NCBI GenBank assembly: GCA_018712725.1
Contig: DVGN01000079.1
Span: 1 to 57,721, forward strand
DNA: 57,721 nucleotides
Source of the DNA: Candidatus Scatosoma pullicola
GTDB lineage: Bacteria; Bacillota; Clostridia; Christensenellales; Borkfalkiaceae
Direction: 5' to 3'
Every line of letters begins with the position of its first letter. Within the stretch, counting starts at the first letter, position 1. The notes beneath the pieces were generated by a model. The model did not search any database, had not been told where the DNA came from, and was given only the letters and a program-made list of their open reading frames with translations. The translations under genes and the position numbers were made by a program. Shown piece by piece: positions 1 to 8,305 of this stretch.

Positions 1-6
1 CCCTTA

Positions 7-68
7 CCATAAAGGGAGGCATGGGTAGGCGTTTCGCTTCCTAACCCATAAGGGGAGGTATGGGCAGG
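7..68. repeat. Imperfect direct repeat at window edge
   Basis: Positions 7-29 and 46-68 are two 23-nt copies that match at 20 positions (core CCATAA-GGGAGG-ATGGG). They lie downstream of the hydrogenase terminator and contain no ORF. The short purine-rich style resembles small interspersed repeats of gut Firmicutes, such as the one near 8.56 kb, but with only two copies at the window edge the class cannot be set. Confidence 0.4.
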
Positions 69-130
69 GGCACTTTCCTTTGACATAAAGGGAAGAAGAA
101 CGTGTTTCGCCCGCAAAGAGTACGACCGGC

Positions 131-163
131 AAAAGAGGCGCGGGCAAATGCCCGCGCCTCTTT
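131..163 (-). terminator. Rho-independent terminator of the hydrogenase operon
   Basis: Positions 132-145 pair perfectly with 150-163 (14 bp, GC-rich, loop of 4). Read on the minus strand the stem ends in a short U run. It lies 12 nt past the hydA stop codon, so it ends the two-gene hydrogenase transcript. Confidence 0.85.
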
Positions 164-175
164 GCGCCGTTTCGA

Positions 176-1918
176 TTATTTCCCCGCAGGTTCGCCCGGC
201 ATCAGCCAAGCCTTGTGGTCGGTGTGCAAAAGCTCGTGCGCGCGATGGGACATGGGCTTTTGCAGGTAATTCTCGTAGCACTTGACAATAGACGGATTCT
301 CGTGCGAGAAGCGGATAGCGCTCGCTTCGTCCAGCTTGCGCAGTGTTCCGCCGCGCTCTTCCGCAAGCTCGCATCCCTCGTGGATGGGCTGACCGCCGCC
401 GCCCGCGCAACCGCCCGGGCAGGCCATGATCTCGACGAAATCGTATCTGACTTCGCCGCGGACGATCGCCTCCATGAGCTTACGGGTATTGCCCAGCCCG
501 TGCGCCACGGCGACGGAAATTTCCGTGCCCGCCACGTCGAACTTGGCTTCCTTCCAGCCCTGCATCCCCCGGACGGCATAGAAGGCGTCGGGATCGGGAT
601 TCTTGCCCGTCACGAGATAGTAGGCGGAGCGGAGCGCGGCTTCCATGACGCCGCCCGTCGTGCCGAAGATGACGCCCGCGCCCGAACCGATGCCCAAAGG
701 CTGGTCGAACTCCTCTTCCTGCAGATCCTGCGGGATGATGTGTTCGGCGCGGATGAGACGGTCGATTTCGCGGGTGGTGAGTACGACGTCCACGTCCTGT
801 CCCGCGCCCGCGTCGTTCATGTTGGGCAGGGCGCATTCGTGCTTCTTGGCGACGCAGGGCATCACGGAGATGCAGAAGATGCGCTCCGGCTCCACGCCCA
901 GAAGGTCGGCGTAATAGCTCTTGGCGATGGCGCCGAACATCTGCTGCGGCGACTTCGCCGTCGAGAGGCAGGAGATGTAATCGGGATACTGCGACTTGAT
1001 AAACCGCACCCAGCCCGGGCAGCAGGAGGTGAACATCGGCTTGCCGCTCTTTTTGATTTCGGGCAGCCTTTTGAGAAATTCGCTCCCCTCTTCCATGATC
1101 GTGAGGTCGGCGGTGAAATCGGTGTCGAATATGTAGTCCATCCCCATCCTGCGGAGGGCGGAGACCAGCCGTTTGACGGTGGCGAACTCGCCGGGAAGGC
1201 CGAAGCTCTCCCCCCAGGCGGCGCGCACCGCGGGCGCGACCTGTACGACGGTGATCTTTTCGGGATCGGCGAGCGCGTCCAGCACCCTTTCCGTGTCGTC
1301 CCGCTCGCGCAAAGCGCCCGTCGGGCAATGGGTGATACACTGGCCGCACAGCGTGCAGTCCGTCTCCTTGATCATGCGGCCGCGGGAGACGTCCACCGTC
1401 GTGCGCGAACCGGTATTGGTGACGTCCCAGATGTGCATATCCTGTATCTTGTCGCATACCTGTATGCAGCGCATGCACTTGATGCACTTATTGGCGTCCC
1501 GGATCAGGGGGAAGGTCTTCGGCCATGCCGCCTTGACGAAATGCTTTTCGAAGCGCTGGTCGATGATGTCCAGATCGTTGGCGAGATTTTGCAGCGAGCA
1601 GTTGCGGCTGCGCACGCAGGTGGCGCAATGGGCGTCGTGCTGGGAAAGGATGAGTTCCACGTTGATCTTGCGGGTGTTGCGCACCTTGGGGCTGTTGGTG
1701 TAGATCTCCATTCCCTCTTTGACTTCGTTGTTGCACGCCGTGACCAGCTTTTCCTTACCCTTGATCTCCACCACGCACACGCGGCAGGCGGCGATTTCGT
1801 TGATGTCTTTGAGATAGCAGAGCGTGGGGATGGATACCCCCGCTTTCAGGGCGGCGTTCAAGATGGTCGTGCCCTCTTCCACCGCGACGGAAATGCCGTT
1901 GATTTTCAGATTTACCAT
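176..1918 (-). CDS. hydA: [FeFe] hydrogenase catalytic subunit
   Basis: 580-residue iron-only hydrogenase that interconverts protons and H2 in the cytoplasm. From the N-terminus it has a 2Fe-2S ferredoxin domain, the His-Cys cluster motif (HDAHCATC), two 4Fe-4S ferredoxin motifs (CIKCMRC, CTLCGQC), the H-cluster domain and a small-subunit-like tail. All three H-cluster signatures are complete: TSCCPGW at 297-303, MPCVAKKHE from 353, and MACPGGCAGGGG from 498. The start at 1918 has a strong GGAGGG site; a longer reading to 2017 has no support and would overlap the upstream gene more. It overlaps the stop of the GltD-like gene by 7 nt, which suggests translational coupling. No HydC (NuoE-like) gene is adjacent, so it is not a standard HydABC trimer. 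Confidence 0.95.
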   Translation of the reverse strand: MVNLKINGISVAVEEGTTILNAALKAGVSIPTLCYLKDINEIAACRVCVVEIKGKEKLVTACNNEVKEGMEIYTNSPKVRNTRKINVELILSQHDAHCATCVRSRNCSLQNLANDLDIIDQRFEKHFVKAAWPKTFPLIRDANKCIKCMRCIQVCDKIQDMHIWDVTNTGSRTTVDVSRGRMIKETDCTLCGQCITHCPTGALRERDDTERVLDALADPEKITVVQVAPAVRAAWGESFGLPGEFATVKRLVSALRRMGMDYIFDTDFTADLTIMEEGSEFLKRLPEIKKSGKPMFTSCCPGWVRFIKSQYPDYISCLSTAKSPQQMFGAIAKSYYADLLGVEPERIFCISVMPCVAKKHECALPNMNDAGAGQDVDVVLTTREIDRLIRAEHIIPQDLQEEEFDQPLGIGSGAGVIFGTTGGVMEAALRSAYYLVTGKNPDPDAFYAVRGMQGWKEAKFDVAGTEISVAVAHGLGNTRKLMEAIVRGEVRYDFVEIMACPGGCAGGGGQPIHEGCELAEERGGTLRKLDEASAIRFSHENPSIVKCYENYLQKPMSHRAHELLHTDHKAWLMPGEPAGK

Positions 1919-3744
1919 TTTTCCACCCTCCCTCCTTTGAAGATGCCGTAGCCGAAATGATCGCAGCGCAGGCAGCGGCGGGCTTCTTGCAGCGCCTCTT
2001 CTTCGCTCATGCCGCATTCCATCAGCTTGAAGTCGTTCTTGCGCTCGGACGCGTTGCGCTCCTTCATGTTCACCCTGCCGCAGGGAAGCCGGTCGTCCAG
2101 CCGGATGGGCGGGATGTCCACGTCCACTTTGAGTTCGTGGCGGAAGCCGAGATATTCGTCGATGTTCGCCGCGGCGACCTTGCCCGCCGCGATCGCGCGG
2201 ATGACGGTGGCGGGGCCGGTGACGCAGTCACCGCCCGCAAACACGCCGGGGATGTCCTTGACGCCGCTCCAGTTCAGGGCATCGATCACCCCGCGCTTGA
2301 CGGGGATGCCGTGCTTTTCAAAGCTGCGCGATTCGATACCCTGTCCGATCGCGACCAGGACGAGATCGCAGGCGAGCCGCTCTTCGGGCTTGGCGGAGTT
2401 GCAGGGCTTGGGTCTGCCGCGGTCGTAGGCGCCGATGATCTGGGGCTTGACCCAGAGCGCCACGGCGTTGCCGTCCTTGTCCTTTTCGATGCGCAAAGGG
2501 GAGCAGAGTTCCAGAACTTCGCAGCCCTCTTCGATGGCGCCCGCGACTTCCTCTTTCATCGCGGTCATGTCCACCTGCCGGCGGCGGTAGACGATGCGCA
2601 CCCGCTTGGCGCCGAGGCGGACAGACGAACGCGCGACGTCCATCGCCACGTTCCCGCCGCCGATGACGACGATGTCCTTGCCCTTGAAATCGGGCATTTC
2701 GTCGTCGCCGATCCCGCGCAGCATCTCCACGGCGGAGATGACCCCTTTCGCGTCCTCCCCTTCGATGCCGATCTTTTTATCCGTCTGCGCGCCGATGGCG
2801 ATATACACCGCGTCGTAGTCCTTTTTGAGGTCGAGAATGCTGGGATTTTCGCCCACGGGGGTCTCCGTGCGCACGTCCACGCCCACCGACATGAGTTCGG
2901 CGATCTCCTTATCGAGAATTTCGCGGGGAAGGCGGTAGCTGGGGATGCCGTAACGGAGCATGCCGCCCAACTTCTTCTTGGCTTCGAACAGGGTGACCGA
3001 ATGACCCATCAGCGTGAGATAGTACGCCGCCGAAATGCCGCCGGGACCGCCGCCGATGACCGCCACTTTCTTGCCCGTGGGGGGCAGGGGTTCGGGCACG
3101 GGCACTTCGCCCGCGTTTTCCACCGCGTAGCGTTTGAGGCCGCGGATGTTGATGGAGGCGTCCATCATGCTCCGGCGGCAGCGCACTTCGCAGGGGTGTT
3201 CGCAGATGAGCCCGCACACCGCCACGAGGGGGTTGTCCTTGCGGATGAGGCGCACGGCGTCCGCGCATCTGCCCGCTTCGATGAGGGATATGTAGCCCGG
3301 AATGTCCACGCCCGCAGGGCACTGCGCCACGCAGGGAACGGGCTGGTTGAGGGCGCATTTGCAACGCCCGTGTTCGATGTGTTCGACGAAATCGTCGCGG
3401 AATCCTTCGATTCCTTTCAGGACCATGCGCGCCGCTTCGTAGCCGATGGCGCAGTCGGCGGAATAATAGATGCCCTCCGCCGTCTTCCGGATGAGTTCGA
3501 TGGTGTCCAGCGTCGCGTTGCCGTCCAGAACGTCGTCCAGAAGTTTTTCCAGCGTCCCCAGCCCGATGCGGCAGGGCACGCATTTGCCGCAGGATTGGGC
3601 ATGGCACATCTTCAGAAAGGATGCCGCCATATCCACGGGGCAAAGCCCGGAAGGGCTGGCGCTGATGCGGCGTTCCACATCTTTGTACAGCTCCTCCACG
3701 GTGGCTTGCGCCTTGTTCTGCGTAATGATACTCAGTCTGCTCAT
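1912..3744 (-). CDS. NuoF-C-terminal/GltD-like NAD(P)H oxidoreductase, hydrogenase partner
   Basis: 610 residues. The first ~120 resemble the C-terminal 4Fe-4S domain of NuoF/HydB (SCGKCVPCRIG plus a distal Cys). The rest is a GltD/NfnB-like flavoprotein: cysteine-rich 4Fe-4S motifs (CVAQCPAG, CEHPCEVRCR), an FAD Rossmann site (VAVIGGGPGG), an NAD(P)H Rossmann site (IVVIGGGNVAMD) and a final FAGGD motif. The FMN/NADH domain of true HydB is absent. It probably feeds electrons from NAD(P)H to the downstream hydrogenase, or the reverse. The start at 3744 has a GGGAGGA site; the in-frame N-terminal extension to 4005 is non-coding in character and crosses the promoter. SfrB-type oxidoreductases share this domain order. 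Confidence 0.85.
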   Translation of the reverse strand: MSRLSIITQNKAQATVEELYKDVERRISASPSGLCPVDMAASFLKMCHAQSCGKCVPCRIGLGTLEKLLDDVLDGNATLDTIELIRKTAEGIYYSADCAIGYEAARMVLKGIEGFRDDFVEHIEHGRCKCALNQPVPCVAQCPAGVDIPGYISLIEAGRCADAVRLIRKDNPLVAVCGLICEHPCEVRCRRSMMDASINIRGLKRYAVENAGEVPVPEPLPPTGKKVAVIGGGPGGISAAYYLTLMGHSVTLFEAKKKLGGMLRYGIPSYRLPREILDKEIAELMSVGVDVRTETPVGENPSILDLKKDYDAVYIAIGAQTDKKIGIEGEDAKGVISAVEMLRGIGDDEMPDFKGKDIVVIGGGNVAMDVARSSVRLGAKRVRIVYRRRQVDMTAMKEEVAGAIEEGCEVLELCSPLRIEKDKDGNAVALWVKPQIIGAYDRGRPKPCNSAKPEERLACDLVLVAIGQGIESRSFEKHGIPVKRGVIDALNWSGVKDIPGVFAGGDCVTGPATVIRAIAAGKVAAANIDEYLGFRHELKVDVDIPPIRLDDRLPCGRVNMKERNASERKNDFKLMECGMSEEEALQEARRCLRCDHFGYGIFKGGRVEKW

Positions 3745-3865
3745 AATTCCTCCCGTGTTTTCCGCCGCGGGAAATCCCGACGGCGATTTTACCGATTTTT
3801 CCGGCGCCTTTTCGGGCGCCCTCCGTTTCCGTCCGGACAAGGGGTAAATTTGTCCCGACTTTACT

Positions 3866-3894
3866 ATTCTATCACAAGCGAAATGGGATGTCAA
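3866..3894 (-). promoter_or_regulatory. Sigma-A promoter of the hydrogenase operon
   Basis: On the minus strand: -35 TTGACA (3889-3894), 17-nt spacer, -10 TAGAAT (3866-3871), about 120 nt upstream of the GltD-like gene start. Confidence 0.75.
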
Positions 3895-4043
3895 ACAAAA
3901 AATGAACGGATAGCAAAGACATTTTTTATCGGAAATAGACGAAAGCGCGGAAAGCTTCCCCGCCCGCGCCGCGCGGCAGTTTTTTACGGATTTTGCGGGA
4001 GACATTTTTTCGGCGGGAATCGGAGGGGATTTCCCCCGCGCCG

Positions 4044-4072
4044 TTGACTTTTCCGCCCGATTGTGTTATACT
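4044..4072 (+). promoter_or_regulatory. Strong orphan promoter on the plus strand
   Basis: TTGACT (4044-4049), 17-nt spacer, TATACT (4067-4072). No protein-coding gene follows on the plus strand; the next real gene is ppk on the minus strand. It points into a ~150-nt non-coding stretch. Confidence 0.6.
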
Positions 4073-4078
4073 GAAATT

Positions 4079-4230
4079 ATAGAGTGGAGAAATGCTCTAT
4101 GCCCGCCCGACAATCATCAGCAAACAATAATTCGGTTGCCCTTTATTTTTTCATTCGTCAAAACCCTGCTCTTTCCGTTTTATAAGTTTTATAAAAATAT
4201 CGCGGCTTTCCGGAAAAGGAAAGCCGCGCT
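4079..4230 (+). ncRNA. Candidate small RNA of unknown class
   Basis: The expected transcript from the promoter at 4044-4072 runs for about 150 nt and meets the perfect GC-rich hairpin at 4201-4228, which also ends ppk from the other side. The predicted RNA starts with a small hairpin (TAGAG/CTCTA around 4080-4100) and has an A/U-rich middle. I do not recognise 6S, SRP, tmRNA or RNase P signatures. The U run after the hairpin on this strand is poor, so the 3' end is uncertain. Confidence 0.35.
4194..4228 (-). terminator. Terminator of the ppx-ppk operon, possibly bidirectional
   Basis: An 11-bp perfect stem (4201-4211 with 4218-4228), loop of 6, followed on the minus strand by a U-rich stretch. 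It lies 29 nt past the ppk stop. Confidence 0.75.
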
Positions 4231-4257
4231 TTGCGTTCTGTTCTATGTACCGAATTT

Positions 4258-6321
4258 TCAGACGCCCGAAAGGAATACGTTCTGCGAATCGATCCCTTCG
4301 CCCACCTGTTCGGTCTTTTTATAGCCGCCGTCGGGCAAAAATACCCGCGCCTTGATGTTGTCGGAAAGCAGCACCGTCAGCATGCGGTAAATGCGCTCTT
4401 CGATGCTCTTGTCCAGAACGGGCGTCGCGATCTCCACGCGGCGGTCGGTGTTGCGGGTCATGAGGTCGGCGCTGGAAATGTACATCTTGCGCTCTTCCCC
4501 CTCCCCGAAACAGTAGATGCGGGAATGTTCCAGAAATCTGCCGACGATGGAGACGATGCGGATATTGTCCGTCTCGCCGGGGATGCCGGGCAGAAGGCAG
4601 CAGATGCCGCGCACGATCATCGAGATCTTCACGCCGCACTTGCCCGCTTCGTAAAGGCGGTCGATCATCTGTTTGTCGGTGAGCGAATTCATCTTGGCGA
4701 CGATGCGGGCGGGCTTGCCCTCTTTCGCGCGCGCGATCTGCTCGTCGATACATTCGAGCAGCCCCTTTTTCAGCCCCTGCGGGGCGACGAGGAGCCTGTC
4801 GTAACGATAATCGGTGTTGCAGATGGCGATGTTGCGGAAGAACGCCGCCGCGTCTTCGCCGATCTCGCGGTTTGCCGTGATGATGTTGAGATCGGTGTAC
4901 TGCTTGGCGGTGCTTTCGTTGTAGTTGCCCGTCCCGAGATGGGTGATGTACTCCACTTCCCCGCCTTCGCTTAAAAGCACGGAAATGATCTTGGAATGCA
5001 CTTTATAATTCTGCATGCCGTAGATAATGGTACAGCCCGCCTCCCGCAGCACGCCCGCGAAATACATGTTGTTTTCTTCGTCGAACCGGGCGCAGAGCTC
5101 GATGACGACGGTCACTTCCTTGCCGTTCTCGCTGGCGCGCTTCAACGCCTCCACGATGCGGGAATGGTTGTCGAGCCGATAGATGGTGATCTTGACGGAC
5201 ACCACCCGCTCGTCCTCCGCGCACTCGTTGAGAAGGCGCACGAGCGGATCCATCGAATCGAAGGGATAGGCGAGAAAGACGTCCTTTTCCCGCACCCGCT
5301 CGATCAGGCTGGCGGGGGGCTGCAAATCGGACGCCACCCTGCCCTTGAAGGGAGGATATTTCAGAATGGCTTCCTTCTTTTCCGGGAAATACTTGCCCAG
5401 AGAGAAGAGGAATTTATAGTCGAGATAATGCTCGACCTTGAAACAATAGGACTTTTTGAGATTGAGATTTTTGAGGACGAAGGAGCGCAGGCGGTCGCTG
5501 TTCTTGTCGATTTCCAGCCGCACGGCGTCCAGCATCGGGCGCATCCCCACCTTGCGCTTCATGTATTTGGAGAAGTCGAAATCGTGTTCGAGATCGGCGT
5601 CGTCCACCTCCGTGTCGAAATCGGCGTTGCGCGTCACGCGGAGCATCGCCTTCCCCTTGACCGAATAGCCCGGAAAGGCGTAATGCCCGAATTCGGAGAC
5701 GAGATCTTCGATCGTGATGAGGTTGATTTTCTTGCCCCCTTCGATGCGGAACAGCCGCTCCGCCGCCGCGGGGATCGCCATCACCCCGAACATCGGACGG
5801 TTTTCCTTTTCCAGCTCGAACATCATGTACAGGTGCTTGTTCTCGAAGCGGATCATCGGATGTTTCGCGTCCAGCACCATGGGCGAAAGGAGGGGCAGCA
5901 CCGCTTCGAAAAAGTGCGCTTCGCACTGCGCGCGCTGGCGCACGGTGAGTTCGTACGGGCGCAGAATGCGCATCCCGTTGTTGGCAAGTTCCGCTTTCAG
6001 GCGGGAAAATACCGCCGAACTCTCCTTATACAGCCCCTTCACCACGCCGAGAATCCCCTCCACCTGCTCTTCCGCGGTGAGGCCGGTCTTGTTCTCGCGC
6101 GCCGTCGGGTCCAGCTTGCTCTCGTTCAGGAGGCTACCCACCCGCACCATGAAAAATTCGTCCAGGTTGGAGCAGAAGATCGCCAGAAATTTACAGCGTT
6201 CGAGAAGGGGATTGGTGAGGTCGCTCGCCTGATCCAGCACGCGGCGGTTAAATTGCAGCCAGGAATATTCCCGATTGCAGTAAATCCCCTTCACGAACAT
6301 GTCTTTATACCCCTTGGTCAC
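4258..6321 (-). CDS. ppk1: Polyphosphate kinase
   Basis: 687-residue Ppk1, of normal family length, which reversibly polymerises the gamma-phosphate of ATP into inorganic polyphosphate. The N-terminal NREYSWLQFN motif, the autophosphorylated histidine in KVHSK (His442) and the second active-site histidine in EHSRIY (His599) are all present. The best start is GTG at 6321, preceded by AGGAGG at 6 nt; the ATG at 6300 has no well-spaced site. This start overlaps the end of ppx by 17 nt, implying translational coupling of the synthesising and degrading enzymes. Confidence 0.95.
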   Translation of the reverse strand: MTKGYKDMFVKGIYCNREYSWLQFNRRVLDQASDLTNPLLERCKFLAIFCSNLDEFFMVRVGSLLNESKLDPTARENKTGLTAEEQVEGILGVVKGLYKESSAVFSRLKAELANNGMRILRPYELTVRQRAQCEAHFFEAVLPLLSPMVLDAKHPMIRFENKHLYMMFELEKENRPMFGVMAIPAAAERLFRIEGGKKINLITIEDLVSEFGHYAFPGYSVKGKAMLRVTRNADFDTEVDDADLEHDFDFSKYMKRKVGMRPMLDAVRLEIDKNSDRLRSFVLKNLNLKKSYCFKVEHYLDYKFLFSLGKYFPEKKEAILKYPPFKGRVASDLQPPASLIERVREKDVFLAYPFDSMDPLVRLLNECAEDERVVSVKITIYRLDNHSRIVEALKRASENGKEVTVVIELCARFDEENNMYFAGVLREAGCTIIYGMQNYKVHSKIISVLLSEGGEVEYITHLGTGNYNESTAKQYTDLNIITANREIGEDAAAFFRNIAICNTDYRYDRLLVAPQGLKKGLLECIDEQIARAKEGKPARIVAKMNSLTDKQMIDRLYEAGKCGVKISMIVRGICCLLPGIPGETDNIRIVSIVGRFLEHSRIYCFGEGEERKMYISSADLMTRNTDRRVEIATPVLDKSIEERIYRMLTVLLSDNIKARVFLPDGGYKKTEQVGEGIDSQNVFLSGV

Positions 6322-8305
6322 CGTTCTCCTCCTTTCCTGCTTCCGCCGCCGGCGCGGTTTCCTCCGCGGCCCGGGCGGGTTCCGCCTGAACGCTTTCCGC
6401 CCTTTCGGTCACTTCGGCGGCTTCGGCGGCTTCGGGCGTTCCGACTGTTTCGGCGGGCGCGTCGGATGCGGGCGCTTCCGCGGTTTCGGAAACGCTTTCT
6501 TCAAAGGTGATTTCCACGGGGACTCCGGCTTCGGCGGCCGCCGTCCGGATGATTTCCGCGATGTCTTCGGGCGTCGCCCCTTCGGGAATTTCGGGCATTT
6601 CCGGCGCCGCGGGCTTGGCGGCTTTGCGGCGGGTACGGCGGACGGGTTTTACCTCCGCGAGCTCTTTATCCGCGGACTTTTCTACCTTGCGGCGGGTGCG
6701 GCGGACGGGCTTCGCCTCCGCGGGGTCTTTGTCCGCGGGCTTTTCCGCCTTGCGGCGGGTGCGGCGTGCGGGTTTTACCTCTTCTTCGGTCTCCGCAGCC
6801 TTGACGGTGCGCGCCCTTCTGCGCCGCGCCGGTCTTGCCGCCGGCTTTTCTTCCGCTTTGACTTCCGTCACGATTTCTGCGGGCGCCGTTTCCGTCGCTT
6901 CCGGTTCGGTTGCCTTGACTTCCACTGCGACTTCCGCGGGCTTCTCTTCCGCAACGGCTTTCTTGGGACGTCCGCGGCGCTTGACAACGGGCTTTTCCTC
7001 CGCTTTGACTTCTTCGACGACTTCCGCGGGCTTCTCTTCCGCAACGGCTTTCTTGGGACGTCCGCGGCGCTTGGCGGCGGGTTTTTCCTCTGCCTTGACT
7101 TCTTCTGCGACCTCCGCGGGTTTCTCTTCCGCAACGGCTTTCTTGGGGCGTCCGCGGCGCTTGGCGGCGGGTTTTTCCTCTGCCTTGACTTCCGTTACGA
7201 CCTCCGCGGGCTTCTCTTCCGCAACGGCTTTTTTGGGACGTCCGCGGCGCTTGGCGGCGGGTTTTTCCTCCGCCTTTTCGGCTTTGGCGGCTTTGGCGGC
7301 TTTCCTGCCCTTCCCGGCTTTCTTTTCGGCGACGGGCTGTTCCTCCACAGGCGCCGGAACCGAAACGCCTTCGGGGACTTCGTCGAGATCGGTCTCTACT
7401 CCCTTCCATCTGCCGTCGGTAACGAGGGAAAGATAGCCCTCTTTCACGCCGAATTCGGAAACGACGACGTTGGAAACGCCGAAATATTTGAGCATGGCGC
7501 GCAGGATGACGGTCGCCGTCGTAAGCGTATAGATCTTTTCGGGCGCGTTTTTGAGGACGAGCATACTGCGGTCGGAAGAGCGCACGAGATGCTTACACAG
7601 CTTTTTCAGGCGGTCGTATTCGATGCGCTTTTCGCCCGCCGCCCGCTCTTCGTCGTAATAGTCGCAGTACACGTCGTAAATCGCCTGGTTGGTCGCGCCG
7701 ACGAGCACCGCCGTGGACAGAGCCCCGCCGCCCGGAAGGCCGGATTTTTCCAGCTTTTTACGGACGTATTTCTTGATGTCTTTCGCCTCCCCTTCCGTGG
7801 GGTGGATATTGGCGACAAAGCGGTGATTGATCTGGATGGGACCGAAATCGAGATAGACGAGGGAATCGGGATTGTCCTTCGTGAGGTCGCAAAGCTCGAT
7901 GCTGCCCCCGCCGATGTCCGCGAGCACGGCGCGGTCGAGCGCGCGGTAACGCTCGTTGGAGACGAGGTCGCAGTACGCCTCTTCCTGACCGTCGAGAAGA
8001 TTGACGCGGACGGCAACGCGCTTATACAGTTCTTCGATGACCCATTCGAAATTTTCGAAATTGCGCATGGAGGCGGTGGATATGACATAGCATTTATCGA
8101 TGCCCGCTTTGCGGCAGATCTCTTTCATTTTTCCGAGATTTTCCGCGATTTTTTCCACGCCGCGCTCGGAGAGGTTTTTCCCCTCCATGTAATGCAGGAT
8201 GGATACGTTTTCCCGCTCCCGGAACAGGATGTCAAACGTCTTTTCCCCTTCCGCCGCCAGGAGCGAAATGCTGCTGGAACTGATGTCGATGATTGCAAAT
8301 TTCAT
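6305..8305 (-). CDS. ppx: Ppx/GppA exopolyphosphatase with AT-hook-like repeat tail
   Basis: 666 residues, about twice a minimal Ppx core. Residues 1-~310 are an ASKHA-fold Ppx/GppA phosphatase (DISSSS phosphate-1 loop, STASMRN, LDGQEEA with the catalytic Glu, DIGGGSIEL) that removes terminal phosphate from polyphosphate or pppGpp. The rest is a low-complexity Lys/Ala/Glu/Pro tail with four 30-residue repeats carrying KRRGRPKK, an AT-hook-like core, then three Arg-rich RRTRRK blocks and an acidic end. The tail looks like histone-H1-like disordered proteins and could bind DNA or polyphosphate. The start at 8305 has AAGGAGA at 7 nt. Cotranscribed with ppk. Confidence 0.9.
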   Translation of the reverse strand: MKFAIIDISSSSISLLAAEGEKTFDILFRERENVSILHYMEGKNLSERGVEKIAENLGKMKEICRKAGIDKCYVISTASMRNFENFEWVIEELYKRVAVRVNLLDGQEEAYCDLVSNERYRALDRAVLADIGGGSIELCDLTKDNPDSLVYLDFGPIQINHRFVANIHPTEGEAKDIKKYVRKKLEKSGLPGGGALSTAVLVGATNQAIYDVYCDYYDEERAAGEKRIEYDRLKKLCKHLVRSSDRSMLVLKNAPEKIYTLTTATVILRAMLKYFGVSNVVVSEFGVKEGYLSLVTDGRWKGVETDLDEVPEGVSVPAPVEEQPVAEKKAGKGRKAAKAAKAEKAEEKPAAKRRGRPKKAVAEEKPAEVVTEVKAEEKPAAKRRGRPKKAVAEEKPAEVAEEVKAEEKPAAKRRGRPKKAVAEEKPAEVVEEVKAEEKPVVKRRGRPKKAVAEEKPAEVAVEVKATEPEATETAPAEIVTEVKAEEKPAARPARRRRARTVKAAETEEEVKPARRTRRKAEKPADKDPAEAKPVRRTRRKVEKSADKELAEVKPVRRTRRKAAKPAAPEMPEIPEGATPEDIAEIIRTAAAEAGVPVEITFEESVSETAEAPASDAPAETVGTPEAAEAAEVTERAESVQAEPARAAEETAPAAEAGKEENGDQGV
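6911..7270 (-). repeat. Four 90-bp tandem repeats inside ppx
   Basis: The block CTTCTCTTCCGCAACGGCTT, or a close variant of it, recurs at 6941, 7031, 7121 and 7211, an exact 90-bp period. It encodes a 30-residue unit with the KRRGRPKKAVAEEKPAEV-type core. The near-identity at DNA level points to recent expansion or homogenisation. Confidence 0.9.

Noticed and set aside
1957..4047. 696-codon plus-strand frame opposite the GltD-like gene
   Set aside because: Shadow frame with no start signal; the minus-strand gene has all cofactor motifs.
4061..4324. 87-codon plus frame after the orphan promoter
   Set aside because: Starts at a non-ATG inside the promoter, has no ribosome site, and runs into the ppk end; a non-coding RNA fits better.
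6911..7270. CRISPR-like array
   Set aside because: The 90-bp repeats are in frame within ppx and have no unique spacers.
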